From positions 1 to 10,933 of the forward strand of contig JALOSK010000048.1 of the NCBI GenBank assembly GCA_025458465.1: 10,933 bases of DNA. The letters run 5' to 3'. A program made the translations under genes and the position numbers. Shown piece by piece: positions 1 to 7,037 of this stretch (position 1 is the stretch's first letter; each line of letters starts with the position of its first letter). This DNA comes from Sandarakinorhabdus sp. GTDB lineage: Bacteria > Pseudomonadota > Alphaproteobacteria > Sphingomonadales > Sphingomonadaceae. The notes under the pieces were generated by a model. That model ran no database searches, had not been told where the DNA came from, and worked only from the letters and a program-made list of their open reading frames with translations.

Positions 1-581
<581 letters not shown>

Positions 582-1283
582 TCAGCGCACATAGGAGGCG
601 CCGTTGATGTCGATGGTGGCCCCGGTCATCGAGGCGGGGGCCTCGCTGGCCAGCCAGCGGATGATCTCGCCCACCTCGTCCGGCATGGCGACGCGGCCCA
701 AGGGAATATCGGCCAGCAACTTGTCGCCGCCGCGGCTGGCCAGATAATCCTCGGCCATGCCGGTCATGGTGAAACCGGGCGTGACGGCAAAGGCGAGGAT
801 ATTGTCGCGCGCGTAACCCCGGGCAATCGTCTTGGTGAGCGCCAGCATGCCGCCCTTGGCCGCCGCATAATGCCAGTGCCTGGGCGAATCGCCCCGATGG
901 CCGGCGCGGCTGGCCACGTTGATGATGCGGCCGCCCCCATGCTGCTGGAAGTGCAGCACGGCGTGGCGGCACAGATCGGCCGCCGATTGCAGGTTGATGG
1001 CGATGCTGCGCGCCCAGGTGCTGGCAAAGGCATCGGCATCGGCGATCTCGGCGGCTTCGAACACACCGGCATTGTTGACCACGACGTCAATTTTTCCGCC
1101 GGCCTGTTCAAGTGCCTGTGCCCACAGCGCATCGGCAGCATGCGGCTGGGCGAAATCGGCGGCGATCAGGCCATCGCCACCCGTGGTGGATTGGCCGATC
1201 ACGCTGTGTCCGGCGGCAAGAAGGGCGGTGCGGGCAGCGGCGCCGATGCCGCGCGAAGCGCCAGTCAGAAGAATGTTTGCCAT
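582..1283 (-). CDS. Short-chain dehydrogenase/reductase (FabG-like SDR)
   Basis: A 233-residue classical SDR, a cytoplasmic NAD(P)-dependent oxidoreductase acting on a carbonyl/alcohol pair; the substrate cannot be read from sequence. The cofactor loop TGASRGIG is at residues 7-14 and NNAG at 70-73. The catalytic set is Asn97, Ser125, Tyr139 and Lys143 (YAAAK). PGFTMT follows the active site, and the C-terminus (TGATIDINGASYVR) is of the usual SDR form. The length is slightly short (about 245-250 is common) but all core motifs are present. The ATG at 1283 has GAGGG a few bases upstream. The preceding kinase gene ends only 7 nt before it and purA begins 15 nt after its stop, so it probably shares the pnuC transcript. 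Its neighbours suggest nothing firm about substrate. FabG-like is a fold-level description, not a claim of fatty-acid synthesis. Confidence 0.92.
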   Translation of the reverse strand: MANILLTGASRGIGAAARTALLAAGHSVIGQSTTGGDGLIAADFAQPHAADALWAQALEQAGGKIDVVVNNAGVFEAAEIADADAFASTWARSIAINLQSAADLCRHAVLHFQQHGGGRIINVASRAGHRGDSPRHWHYAAAKGGMLALTKTIARGYARDNILAFAVTPGFTMTGMAEDYLASRGGDKLLADIPLGRVAMPDEVGEIIRWLASEAPASMTGATIDINGASYVR

Positions 1284-1290
1284 TTTGCCC

Positions 1291-1824
1291 TCATGAACCG
1301 CTGGCCGGGTTGCTGTCCAGCCGTGCCGCGATGGCCGCTTCCAGTGCGGCCTCGCGTTCCGGCCAGTCGCCGCCGATCACCACCGGCGTGATCCCGCGCG
1401 CCGCCAGCTCGGCATCGATGGCGCGGGAAAAGGCCTCGCGATCCGGGCCAACAAAACGCCGCGTGCCATCATCCACCCACAGCGTGTCGGGTGCGAACAG
1501 CAGATGGACATCAGCCGCCGTCGGCATTGCCGACAGCACCGGATCGGCATGGCCATTCAGCATCCGGAACCAGGCTGCCGTCATCACCACATCGGTATCC
1601 TCGATCAGCAGGCTGGGCTGTGTGGCCAGCAGGCGGCGGCGGCGTTCGGCATGGATGCGGGCGATGCTGCGCAGGGCAATCGCGCTGAATTCGGTGCCGA
1701 TGGTTTCGGCGAATTCCCGGCCATATTCCGGCAGGAAGCGGCCGCCCAGCCGCTTCGCGATGCGCCGGCCCAGCGTGGTCTTGCCGGTGGATTCGACACC
1801 GATCAGGCAGACATGCAGGCTCAT
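1291..1824 (-). CDS. NadR-type nicotinamide riboside kinase (P-loop ATPase)
   Basis: A 177-residue stand-alone version of the kinase domain of NadR, expected to phosphorylate nicotinamide riboside to NMN with ATP in the cytoplasm. The Walker A loop is GVESTGKTT at residues 9-17. PEYGRE at 32-37, EDTD at 75-78 and WVDDGTR at 116-122 are the hallmarks of the NadR riboside-kinase family. There is no N-terminal helix-turn-helix and no NMN adenylyltransferase domain, so it should lack the repressor and adenylylation roles of enterobacterial NadR. The ATG at 1824 overlaps the pnuC stop (ATGA). A longer reading from 1956 would only translate pnuC sequence in another frame. Pairing with pnuC is a classic arrangement: the channel equilibrates the nucleoside and the kinase traps it. 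Databases often label such genes only as an AAA-family ATPase. Confidence 0.88.
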   Translation of the reverse strand: MSLHVCLIGVESTGKTTLGRRIAKRLGGRFLPEYGREFAETIGTEFSAIALRSIARIHAERRRRLLATQPSLLIEDTDVVMTAAWFRMLNGHADPVLSAMPTAADVHLLFAPDTLWVDDGTRRFVGPDREAFSRAIDAELAARGITPVVIGGDWPEREAALEAAIAARLDSNPASGS

Positions 1825-2375
1825 GCCGGCAGCGCCTTGCGCCAGGCCTGCCAGCTCCACAGTGCGATCACCAGGAAGGCGACATACAGGGCCGAGGTCA
1901 CCCACAATGCCTGGCTGGCATAGAGGCCGATGGAAACGATGTTGATGCCCACCCACAGCGGCCAGGATTCCACGTGCCGGCTGTTGGTGAGCAATTGCGC
2001 CACCAGCGACCAGGCGGCCACGGCGCCATCGCTGATCGGCGCGGCCGCATCCGTCTGCATCAGCAGCAGCGCCAGCAGCGCCGATGCCGCCGTGCCGGCC
2101 AGCACCACCACCGGCCAGCCGCGGCGGGGCAGGCGGCGCACGGCAACCCGGCCATCATCCTGCGGGGCCTTCAGCCAGCTGGCGAGCCCATGCACCTGGG
2201 CGGCGAAAAAGAACAACTGCAGGCCCGCGACGGCATACAGCCGCGACTGCCAGAAGACGACTGCCAGGATGGCCACCATCACCATGCCGCATGGATAGTT
2301 CCACACCGACCGGCGGGCCAGCAGCACGAGATTGGCAAGGCCAAAGCCTGCCGCAAGGATCTCCCAGTCATTCAC
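1821..2375 (-). CDS. pnuC: PnuC nicotinamide riboside transporter
   Basis: A 184-residue inner-membrane protein of the PnuC family, which moves vitamin nucleosides by facilitated diffusion. About seven hydrophobic segments can be seen, with NYPCG at residues 26-30 and the conserved block TNSRHVESWPLWVGINI, then GLY, in the second half. The start is a GTG at 2375 (NDWEILAAG follows), preceded by a modest TTAAGG ribosome binding site. An in-frame TTG 36 nt upstream is possible but sits in the terminator tail. Other family members take thiamine (PnuT) or riboflavin (PnuX). The overlapping NadR-type kinase gene, and the lack of any THI or FMN riboswitch that I can see, favour nicotinamide riboside. 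The gene lies 36 nt beyond a strong terminator, so expression needs read-through from the receptor gene or a promoter I cannot identify. Confidence 0.88.
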   Translation of the reverse strand: MNDWEILAAGFGLANLVLLARRSVWNYPCGMVMVAILAVVFWQSRLYAVAGLQLFFFAAQVHGLASWLKAPQDDGRVAVRRLPRRGWPVVVLAGTAASALLALLLMQTDAAAPISDGAVAAWSLVAQLLTNSRHVESWPLWVGINIVSIGLYASQALWVTSALYVAFLVIALWSWQAWRKALPA

Positions 2376-2410
2376 GGCGCGCCTTAAGGCAGTGCAGCGG
2401 CGCTTTGGCA

Positions 2411-2443
2411 AGAAAAAGGGGCGTGTCCGGCCGGACACGCCCC
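2411..2443 (-). terminator. Intrinsic terminator between the TonB receptor gene and pnuC
   Basis: Bases 2418-2443 form a perfect 26-bp palindrome with 13-base arms (GGGGCGTGTCCGG and its complement). As RNA on the minus strand it folds into an 11-bp stem with a GGCC loop, followed at once by TTTTTCT (2417-2411). That is the layout of a Rho-independent terminator for the receptor gene, whose stop codon is 23 nt upstream of the stem. On the plus strand no T-run follows, so it acts in one direction. It separates receptor from pnuC expression. Confidence 0.85.
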
Positions 2444-2466
2444 CATTTCCGGCGCTGATGGCCAGT

Positions 2467-4926
2467 TCAGAAGCGATAGCGCAGCGTGCCGCCATAGGTG
2501 CGCGGCGCGTTGGGATAACCGGAGAAGCTGCCGTTCTGCGCCACCGACGGGAAGGCCGACAGCAGGAACTGGTCGTTGAACAGGTTGCGGCCCCACACCG
2601 ACACTTCCAGACCCTGGCGCAGCTGCAGCGTGGCGGCAGCGTTGACCAGATTCTGTTCGCGCTGGAACTGCGGGAAGCCATCAACCACCTGCGTGCGGCT
2701 CTGGTGATTGTAATCGGCGCGCAGCAGCAGCTTGTTGCCGCCGCCGACATCGATCTTCCAGGTTGGCGCAAGGGTGAGCGACACGGCAGGGATGCCGGCC
2801 GGGCGGGTGCCCGACAAATCGCCAAAGGCGCTCTGCGTGAAGCTGTCATAGCGCGGATCGAGCAGGGTGAGGTTCACCGCCAGGCTGAAATCGCGCACCG
2901 GGCGGATCAGCGTGTCCACTTCCACGCCCCAGGTTGACTGCTTCTCGGCATTGCCCAGCTGGAAGCCGGTGCCGGTGAAGATGTTCTGCTGGAAGCCATT
3001 GAGGAACTGGTAGAAGCCGGCGACGTTGATGGTCAGCCCTTCGAATTCCGCCTTGGCGCCGATTTCATAGACGGTGGCATGTTCGGGTGCCGCAAAGCGC
3101 CCGCCGGTCGTCAGGTTGGGCAGGGCAAGGCCGGCATCGCGGATGGGCGAGCGCGGCGGATTGACCGCCGACGAGCCGGGGCTGAAGTTCGCCGCCGAAG
3201 GCCGGCTGTCGCGCGAGAGGTTGAAGCTCGATGCCTTGAAGCCGGTGGCGTGGGTGGCATAGAGGTTCAGCCGGTCGCTGGCCTGCCACGACAGGCGCAG
3301 CGTGTAGGCCAGATCGCGATCATCGGTCGCGCCGTTTTCAACCGCGTTCGGGAAGTTCAGGAACGGCGGCAGGAACTGCAGCGGGCGCAGCGCCAGCAGC
3401 GGATTGACCGCCGGGTTGGTGGCCAGCGCCGGCGGGATGCCCAGGCCGTTCACACCGATGGCGACGAAATCAAGGCCGGAGAACACGTCGGTCGAGGTGA
3501 CGTCGGTGCTCACGCGCTTGAGATCGTCGGTGTAGTTGAAGCCGGCGGTGAAGGTGAGCCGATCGGTGAGCTTGAAATCCAGCGTGCCGAAGATCGAGAA
3601 GGCCTCGTTGCGCAGGGTGTAGCGTTCGAACAGGCCCTGGCCGCGACCGCCGAAGCTGCCGGCGGGGATGCCGAGCAGGGTTTCGGTGCCGATGTAGCCA
3701 CCACCGGTCAGCGCATTGGCGTAATTGCGGAAATCGGCGCCATAGGTGAGGTTGTTGGCGAAATCGATGTCTTCGTTGAAATAGAAGCCGCCCACCAGGA
3801 AGTTGAAGAACCCATCATAGTCCGACGCCAGCCGCACTTCGGCGGTGTAGGTGTCGATGCGGGTGCGGGCGCTGTTCTCGCCAATCAGGTCGGCCGAGGT
3901 GAAATCGCTGTCCTGGTTGGTGGCGCTGTCCACCCGGCGCCAGGCGTTGATCGCGGTCAGCTTCACCGAATCGCCGATCTGCCAGTCGGTCTGCAGCGAG
4001 ACGCCATAATTCTCGATCTCGTTGGTCGACGCGAAGTTGTTGAACGTCACGAAGCTGAACGGGTTGGCCGAATCGATGCGGCCGCCCACGGCGCGCACGG
4101 CATTGCCGGTCGGGCCGTCCACCAGGTTGGCGGCGATGCAGCAATTCTCGTCGATCTTGTCGAAATCGCCGATCAGGCGGAACGACAGCGCGTCGGTGGC
4201 GTTCCACAGCAACTGGCCGCGCACGCCCCAGCGGTTGCGATCGTTGAAATCCAGATCCAGATCGGGATCATAGGCATAGCCGTCGCGCTTGTTGAGATTG
4301 CCGGCGAGGCTGAAGGCCAGCGTGTCCGTAATGGGCCCGCTGATGTCGCCGCGCACGATCAGCGCGTTGTAGTTGCCGTAGGTGACTTCGGCGCCGCCGG
4401 TCCATTCGAACTTGGGCGCAGCGGTCACGATCGAGATGATGCCGGCAGAGGCGTTCTTGCCGAACAGCGTCGATTGCGGCCCGCGCAGCACTTCCACCCG
4501 CTCAAGGTTGGGCAGATCGCCGATCTGGGCGGCGGAACGGCTGCGATAGACGCCATCGATGAACACGCCCACCGAAGGCTCGATGCCCGGGTTGTTGGCG
4601 CCGTTGCCGAAGCCGCGGATGATGAAATTGGTGTTGGCGCTGGATTGCAGCTGCGTCACGCGCAGCGAGGGCACCAGCGTCTGGATGTCAAGCAGGTCGC
4701 GCACCTGGGCCTGGGCGATGGTGGCGCCATCGGTCACGGCCACCGAAATCGGGGTTTCCTGCAGGGTGGTCGCGCGCTTGGAGGCGGTGACGATGATGAT
4801 GTCGTCCTCGGCAGTCTCTTCGACGGCGGCGGCTTCCTGAGCGGTTGCGGGTGAAGCGAGAGCAACCGCAGCCAGGGTTGCCGACAGCAGCAGCGCGGCC
4901 TTCCCGGCCGCATCACGAATGAACAT
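2467..4926 (-). CDS. TonB-dependent outer-membrane receptor, probably for a pyridine nucleoside
   Basis: An 819-residue receptor that imports a scarce substrate across the outer membrane using TonB energy. Residues 1-29 are a signal peptide ending ATA before QE. A TonB box (DIIIVTA) is at 42-48. The plug domain spans about 50-170, with IRGFG at 103-107, VFIDGVYRSR at 121-130 and LRGPQSTLFGKNASAG at 147-162. The rest reads as a 22-strand-type barrel ending in LRYRF with a terminal Phe, as required for outer-membrane assembly. The ATG at 4926 has AAGGAAAG just upstream; the frame is open back to 5013, but those codons precede the signal peptide and are unlikely to be used. The pnuC and riboside-kinase genes lie directly downstream, so nicotinamide riboside or a related pyridine compound is the best guess. 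The receptor sequence itself does not prove substrate. Confidence 0.93.
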   Translation of the reverse strand: MFIRDAAGKAALLLSATLAAVALASPATAQEAAAVEETAEDDIIIVTASKRATTLQETPISVAVTDGATIAQAQVRDLLDIQTLVPSLRVTQLQSSANTNFIIRGFGNGANNPGIEPSVGVFIDGVYRSRSAAQIGDLPNLERVEVLRGPQSTLFGKNASAGIISIVTAAPKFEWTGGAEVTYGNYNALIVRGDISGPITDTLAFSLAGNLNKRDGYAYDPDLDLDFNDRNRWGVRGQLLWNATDALSFRLIGDFDKIDENCCIAANLVDGPTGNAVRAVGGRIDSANPFSFVTFNNFASTNEIENYGVSLQTDWQIGDSVKLTAINAWRRVDSATNQDSDFTSADLIGENSARTRIDTYTAEVRLASDYDGFFNFLVGGFYFNEDIDFANNLTYGADFRNYANALTGGGYIGTETLLGIPAGSFGGRGQGLFERYTLRNEAFSIFGTLDFKLTDRLTFTAGFNYTDDLKRVSTDVTSTDVFSGLDFVAIGVNGLGIPPALATNPAVNPLLALRPLQFLPPFLNFPNAVENGATDDRDLAYTLRLSWQASDRLNLYATHATGFKASSFNLSRDSRPSAANFSPGSSAVNPPRSPIRDAGLALPNLTTGGRFAAPEHATVYEIGAKAEFEGLTINVAGFYQFLNGFQQNIFTGTGFQLGNAEKQSTWGVEVDTLIRPVRDFSLAVNLTLLDPRYDSFTQSAFGDLSGTRPAGIPAVSLTLAPTWKIDVGGGNKLLLRADYNHQSRTQVVDGFPQFQREQNLVNAAATLQLRQGLEVSVWGRNLFNDQFLLSAFPSVAQNGSFSGYPNAPRTYGGTLRYRF

Positions 4927-4970
4927 TTCTTTCCTTCCCAAGGCGTTCTTCGGGGTTCTGGGCGGGCCGG

Positions 4971-5003
4971 GGGCGGGCCGCCGCCCGGCGACTGGCCGCC
5001 GGG
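4971..5003 (-). other. Overlapping leader hairpins upstream of the TonB receptor gene
   Basis: Two GC-rich inverted repeats overlap here. GGGCGG (4971-4976) pairs with CCGCCC (4981-4986) over a 4-nt loop. CCCGGCG (4984-4990) pairs with CGCCGGG (4997-5003) over a 6-nt loop. They share bases 4984-4986, so only one can form fully. They lie in the presumed 5' leader of the receptor mRNA, 45-78 nt before its ATG. A regulatory role is inference; such repeats also arise by chance in very GC-rich DNA. Confidence 0.4.
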
Positions 5004-5010
5004 AGCGTCG

Positions 5011-5038
5011 CAAATACAGGCTCTCCTTGCAAATGCAA
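5011..5038 (-). promoter_or_regulatory. Candidate promoter for the TonB receptor gene
   Basis: On the minus strand TTGCAT (5038-5033) is followed after 16 nt by TATTTG (5016-5011). The -35 is a good match; the -10 is weak, with only TAT conserved. It would give a leader of about 80 nt. It is the best-placed promoter-like pair in the 182-bp divergent gap and overlaps a perfect inverted repeat. Confidence 0.4.
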
Positions 5039-5039
5039 G
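5026..5039. promoter_or_regulatory. Palindromic operator candidate CTTGCA-AA-TGCAAG
   Basis: A perfect inverted repeat with 6-base arms around an AA centre, covering the proposed -35 of the receptor promoter. This size and placement fit a dimeric helix-turn-helix repressor. It also lies 70 nt upstream of the divergent acetyltransferase start, so it could affect both sides. I do not recognise it as a published motif and cannot name the regulator. Confidence 0.4.
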
Positions 5040-5108
5040 CCGGGGTTGCCGCGGCCTCGCCATGCTGTCAGCTTGCCGCCCGCTGCATGGAGCGGCAGGC
5101 AGGAACGG

Positions 5109-5627
5109 ATGCAGGATTGGGAGATCACGAGTGACAGGCTGCTGATCCGGCCGATGCGGGTGGACGATGCCACCAACTGGCACCGCGTGCGCGCGGCTGC
5201 GCCGTTCGATCCGCTCACCCGCTCCGTTGAGGAGAGCATTGCCCTGATCACCGCCATGCAGACGAGGCCGGCGCCCGACAGTGACGGCTGGCAGCAGTTT
5301 GCCATCCTGTCGCGTGAGGGCCGTTATGCCGGTGATCTGGGGCTGCGCTTCTCGCCGCCGTGGAATGCCACCTGCGAGATCGGCTTTGCGGTTGATCCGG
5401 CCCTGCAAGGCCGTGGCATCGCCAGCGAGGCGACCGGCGCCATGGTCGCCCAGCTGTTCAAGGCCGGCCGCCGCCGCGTGGTCGCCATCACCGACAGTCG
5501 CAACCGCCCGGCGCAACGCGTGCTGGAACGCAACTGGTTTCGCCTTGAAGGACGCTTTGTCGAAAGCTGGCGCGAGGGCGACGCCTGGTACGACGAACTT
5601 TCCTTTGCACGGCTGGCGAAAGACTGA
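5109..5627 (+). CDS. GNAT-family N-acetyltransferase (RimJ/RimL-like)
   Basis: A 172-residue acetyl-CoA-dependent acyltransferase of the Acetyltransf_3 type, cytoplasmic. It opens with the usual beta strand (TSDRLLIRPM, residues 7-16). It carries the CoA-pyrophosphate loop QGRGIA at 100-105 after EIGFAVDP, and then the late motif NRPAQRVLERNWFRLEG. The acceptor may be a protein N-terminus, an amine metabolite or a drug; the sequence does not say. The ATG at 5109 is preceded by AGGA and starts exactly where family members begin; the open frame back to 5046 gives untypical residues. Its TGA shares one base with the ATG of the phosphotransferase gene (TGATG), so the two are probably translationally coupled. 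It diverges from the TonB receptor gene. Confidence 0.9.
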   Translation: MQDWEITSDRLLIRPMRVDDATNWHRVRAAAPFDPLTRSVEESIALITAMQTRPAPDSDGWQQFAILSREGRYAGDLGLRFSPPWNATCEIGFAVDPALQGRGIASEATGAMVAQLFKAGRRRVVAITDSRNRPAQRVLERNWFRLEGRFVESWREGDAWYDELSFARLAKD

Positions 5628-6610
5628 TGGCCATCACGCCCACCCCTGAACAGGTCGCTGCGCTGATCGGCGCGCCGGTTGCCGGTATCGAGGCGCTGTC
5701 TGGCGGCGCCTCGTCGGCCACCTACGCCGTTGACGCGCTGCGCCCTGATGGCACGGCGTGGCCGCTGATCCTGCAATGTGCGGCCACTGGCAGCGTGCCG
5801 GAAGGCGGCCTGCCGCGGCGGGACCAGGCCCTGTTGCAGCAGCGCATGCATGAAGCCGGCCTGCCGGTGGCCGAGGTGGTGCGCGTGCTCGAGCCTGCTG
5901 ACGGCCTTGGTGAAGGCTATGTGATGGCGCGGCTGCCGGGCGAGGCGCTGGCGCCCAGATGGCTGAAGTTGCCGGAGTATGCCGCGGCGCGTGACGGCCT
6001 GACGGCGCAGGTGGGGGCCGTGCTGGCGCAGCTGCATGCGCAGCCGCTGGCGCTGGTGGCGGATCTGAAGCTGCCCACCGGCAGCACGGCCGAAGCCTTG
6101 GGCAAGATGTTCGCCAATTATCGCCGCTTCGGCGTGGACAGCCCGGTGTTCGATCTGGCCTTTGCGTGGCTGAAGGAACGGGTGGCGGATCGGCCCGCCG
6201 ACACCATCGTGCATGGCGATTTCCGCTCCGGCAACTTCCTCATCTCGACCGCTGGCCTCGAAGCCGTGCTGGACTGGGAACTGGCGCATCTGGGCGATGG
6301 CCACGAGGATCTGGGCTGGCTGTGCTGCAATGCCTGGCGCTTTGGCCTGTGGGACAGGCCAGTGGGCGGGTTCGGCCAGCGTGAGGCCCTTTATGCTGCC
6401 TATGAAGCCGCTGGCGGCGGGCCAGTGGACCGAGAACGGGTGCGCCTGTGGGAGGTGTGGGGCACGCTGAAATGGGGCATCGCCTGCCTGCAACTGGGCG
6501 ATGATCACGTTTCCGGCCGCCTGAAATCGGTGGAGCGCGCCGCCATCGGCCGCCGGGTGTCGGAAGTGGAGCTGGACCTGATGCACATCTTTGCGAAAGG
6601 CGATGTCTGA
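5627..6610 (+). CDS. APH-type phosphotransferase, LvaA/ACAD10-11 kinase-like
   Basis: A 327-residue kinase of the aminoglycoside phosphotransferase/choline kinase fold, in the branch related to the kinase part of ACAD10/ACAD11 and to LvaA of Pseudomonas putida. The glycine-rich loop is LSGGASSATY (24-33). The catalytic loop is HGDFRSGN (196-203: Asp198, Asn203), followed by the metal-binding VLDWE with Asp216. The C-terminal GRRVSEVELDL (548th codon region not needed; near residues 309-319) is typical of the branch. In LvaA the enzyme phosphorylates 4-hydroxyacyl-CoA before dehydration, with the small partner LvaB. The next gene here is a DUF6285 protein, which looks like that partner. One oddity: the strand after the glycine loop reads LILQ, where I expect LR or LK for ATP binding. 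No acyl-CoA dehydrogenase gene is adjacent. Substrate is inferred, not shown. Confidence 0.88.
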   Translation: MAITPTPEQVAALIGAPVAGIEALSGGASSATYAVDALRPDGTAWPLILQCAATGSVPEGGLPRRDQALLQQRMHEAGLPVAEVVRVLEPADGLGEGYVMARLPGEALAPRWLKLPEYAAARDGLTAQVGAVLAQLHAQPLALVADLKLPTGSTAEALGKMFANYRRFGVDSPVFDLAFAWLKERVADRPADTIVHGDFRSGNFLISTAGLEAVLDWELAHLGDGHEDLGWLCCNAWRFGLWDRPVGGFGQREALYAAYEAAGGGPVDRERVRLWEVWGTLKWGIACLQLGDDHVSGRLKSVERAAIGRRVSEVELDLMHIFAKGDV

Positions 6611-6969
6611 TGGCCGAACAGATCGAGGCTGCCACCCTGATCGAGGCCGTTGCCGGCTTCCTGGCGGAACTGGAACCCGAACTGAAGGGCCGCCGCGCCT
6701 TCCATGCCAAGGTGGCGCAGAATGCGCTGGCCATCGTGGCGCGCGAACTGGCGCAGGCCCCACAGGCCCGGGAACAGGCGCTGCTGGCCGGCGTGCTGGG
6801 CCATGATGCACCGCTCGACATGTTGCGCGCCGACATTTGCAAGGGCCTGCGTGCCGGCACGCTGGGGCAGGGAACGCCGGGGCTTATCGCTGCCCTGCTG
6901 CAAGTCGCGCTGGCCAAGTGCGCGGTGGACAATCCGCGTTACGCAACCTTCAGGCGGCTTGCCGTCTGA
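6610..6969 (+). CDS. DUF6285 protein, probable partner of the phosphotransferase
   Basis: A 119-residue, mostly helical, soluble protein. The blocks LIEAVAGFLAELEPEL, FHAKVAQNALAIVARELA and ALAKCAVDNPRYATFRR are the usual DUF6285 pattern. Genes of this family commonly sit beside APH-type phosphotransferases. To my knowledge the LvaB subunit needed by LvaA is of this kind, so a non-catalytic partner role is the best guess. Its ATG overlaps the previous stop (TGATG), implying coupled and roughly equal synthesis. The last codons (RRLAV and stop) lie in the first copy of a repeated palindromic element that continues into the intergenic space, so the C-terminus may have been shaped by that repeat. 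Confidence 0.85.
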   Translation: MAEQIEAATLIEAVAGFLAELEPELKGRRAFHAKVAQNALAIVARELAQAPQAREQALLAGVLGHDAPLDMLRADICKGLRAGTLGQGTPGLIAALLQVALAKCAVDNPRYATFRRLAV

Positions 6970-6971
6970 AG
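6948..6971. terminator. Hairpin over the DUF6285 stop codon, possible terminator
   Basis: CTTCAGGCGG (6948-6957) pairs with CCGTCTGAAG (6962-6971) over a CTTG tetraloop, giving a 10-bp stem with one G-T wobble. CTTG loops are notably stable in RNA. No T-run follows on either strand, so it may be a weak or Rho-assisted terminator, or an mRNA 3'-end stabiliser, at this convergent junction. Confidence 0.45.
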
Positions 6972-6976
6972 CAACA
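6953..6976. repeat. 24-bp direct repeat, copy 1
   Basis: Starts GGCGGCTTGCCGTC and ends TGAAGCAACA; identical over 24 bp to bases 6985-7008, offset 32. It spans the last codons and stop of the DUF6285 gene and includes most of the 6948-6971 hairpin. Confidence 0.9.
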
Positions 6977-6984
6977 GGGGTGAC

Positions 6985-7008
6985 GGCGGCTTGCCGTCTG
7001 AAGCAACA
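6985..7008. repeat. 24-bp direct repeat, copy 2
   Basis: Exact second copy, lying wholly in the 47-bp convergent gap. With its left flank it folds differently: GACGGC (6982-6987) pairs with GCCGTC (6993-6998) over a 5-nt loop. Confidence 0.9.
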
Positions 7009-7015
7009 AATGGCT

Positions 7016-7037
7016 TTCAGGCGTCTTGCATCCTGAA
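7016..7037. repeat. Degenerate third copy of the palindromic unit
   Basis: Matches bases 6949-6970 at 18 of 22 positions and keeps the inverted ends TTCAGG and CCTGAA. It overlaps the last codons and stop of the minus-strand alpha/beta hydrolase gene. A chance match is possible at this length. Confidence 0.5.

Noticed and set aside
2376..2849. N-terminal extension of pnuC
   Set aside because: It would read through the receptor's 3' end out of frame and through the terminator. The family start fits the GTG at 2375.
3079..4854. 591-codon open frame on the plus strand
   Set aside because: It lies opposite the TonB receptor gene, has no recognisable domain and an odd Gly/Ala/Val/Glu-rich composition. 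It is a by-product of high-GC codon use.
4927..5108. THI-box, cobalamin or FMN riboswitch upstream of the TonB receptor
   Set aside because: None of the conserved riboswitch blocks could be recognised in the short leader. Only simple GC hairpins and the palindrome are present.
5324..6811. 495-codon minus-strand open frame
   Set aside because: It is antisense to the GNAT, phosphotransferase and DUF6285 genes, rich in Arg, Gln, His and Pro, with no domain.
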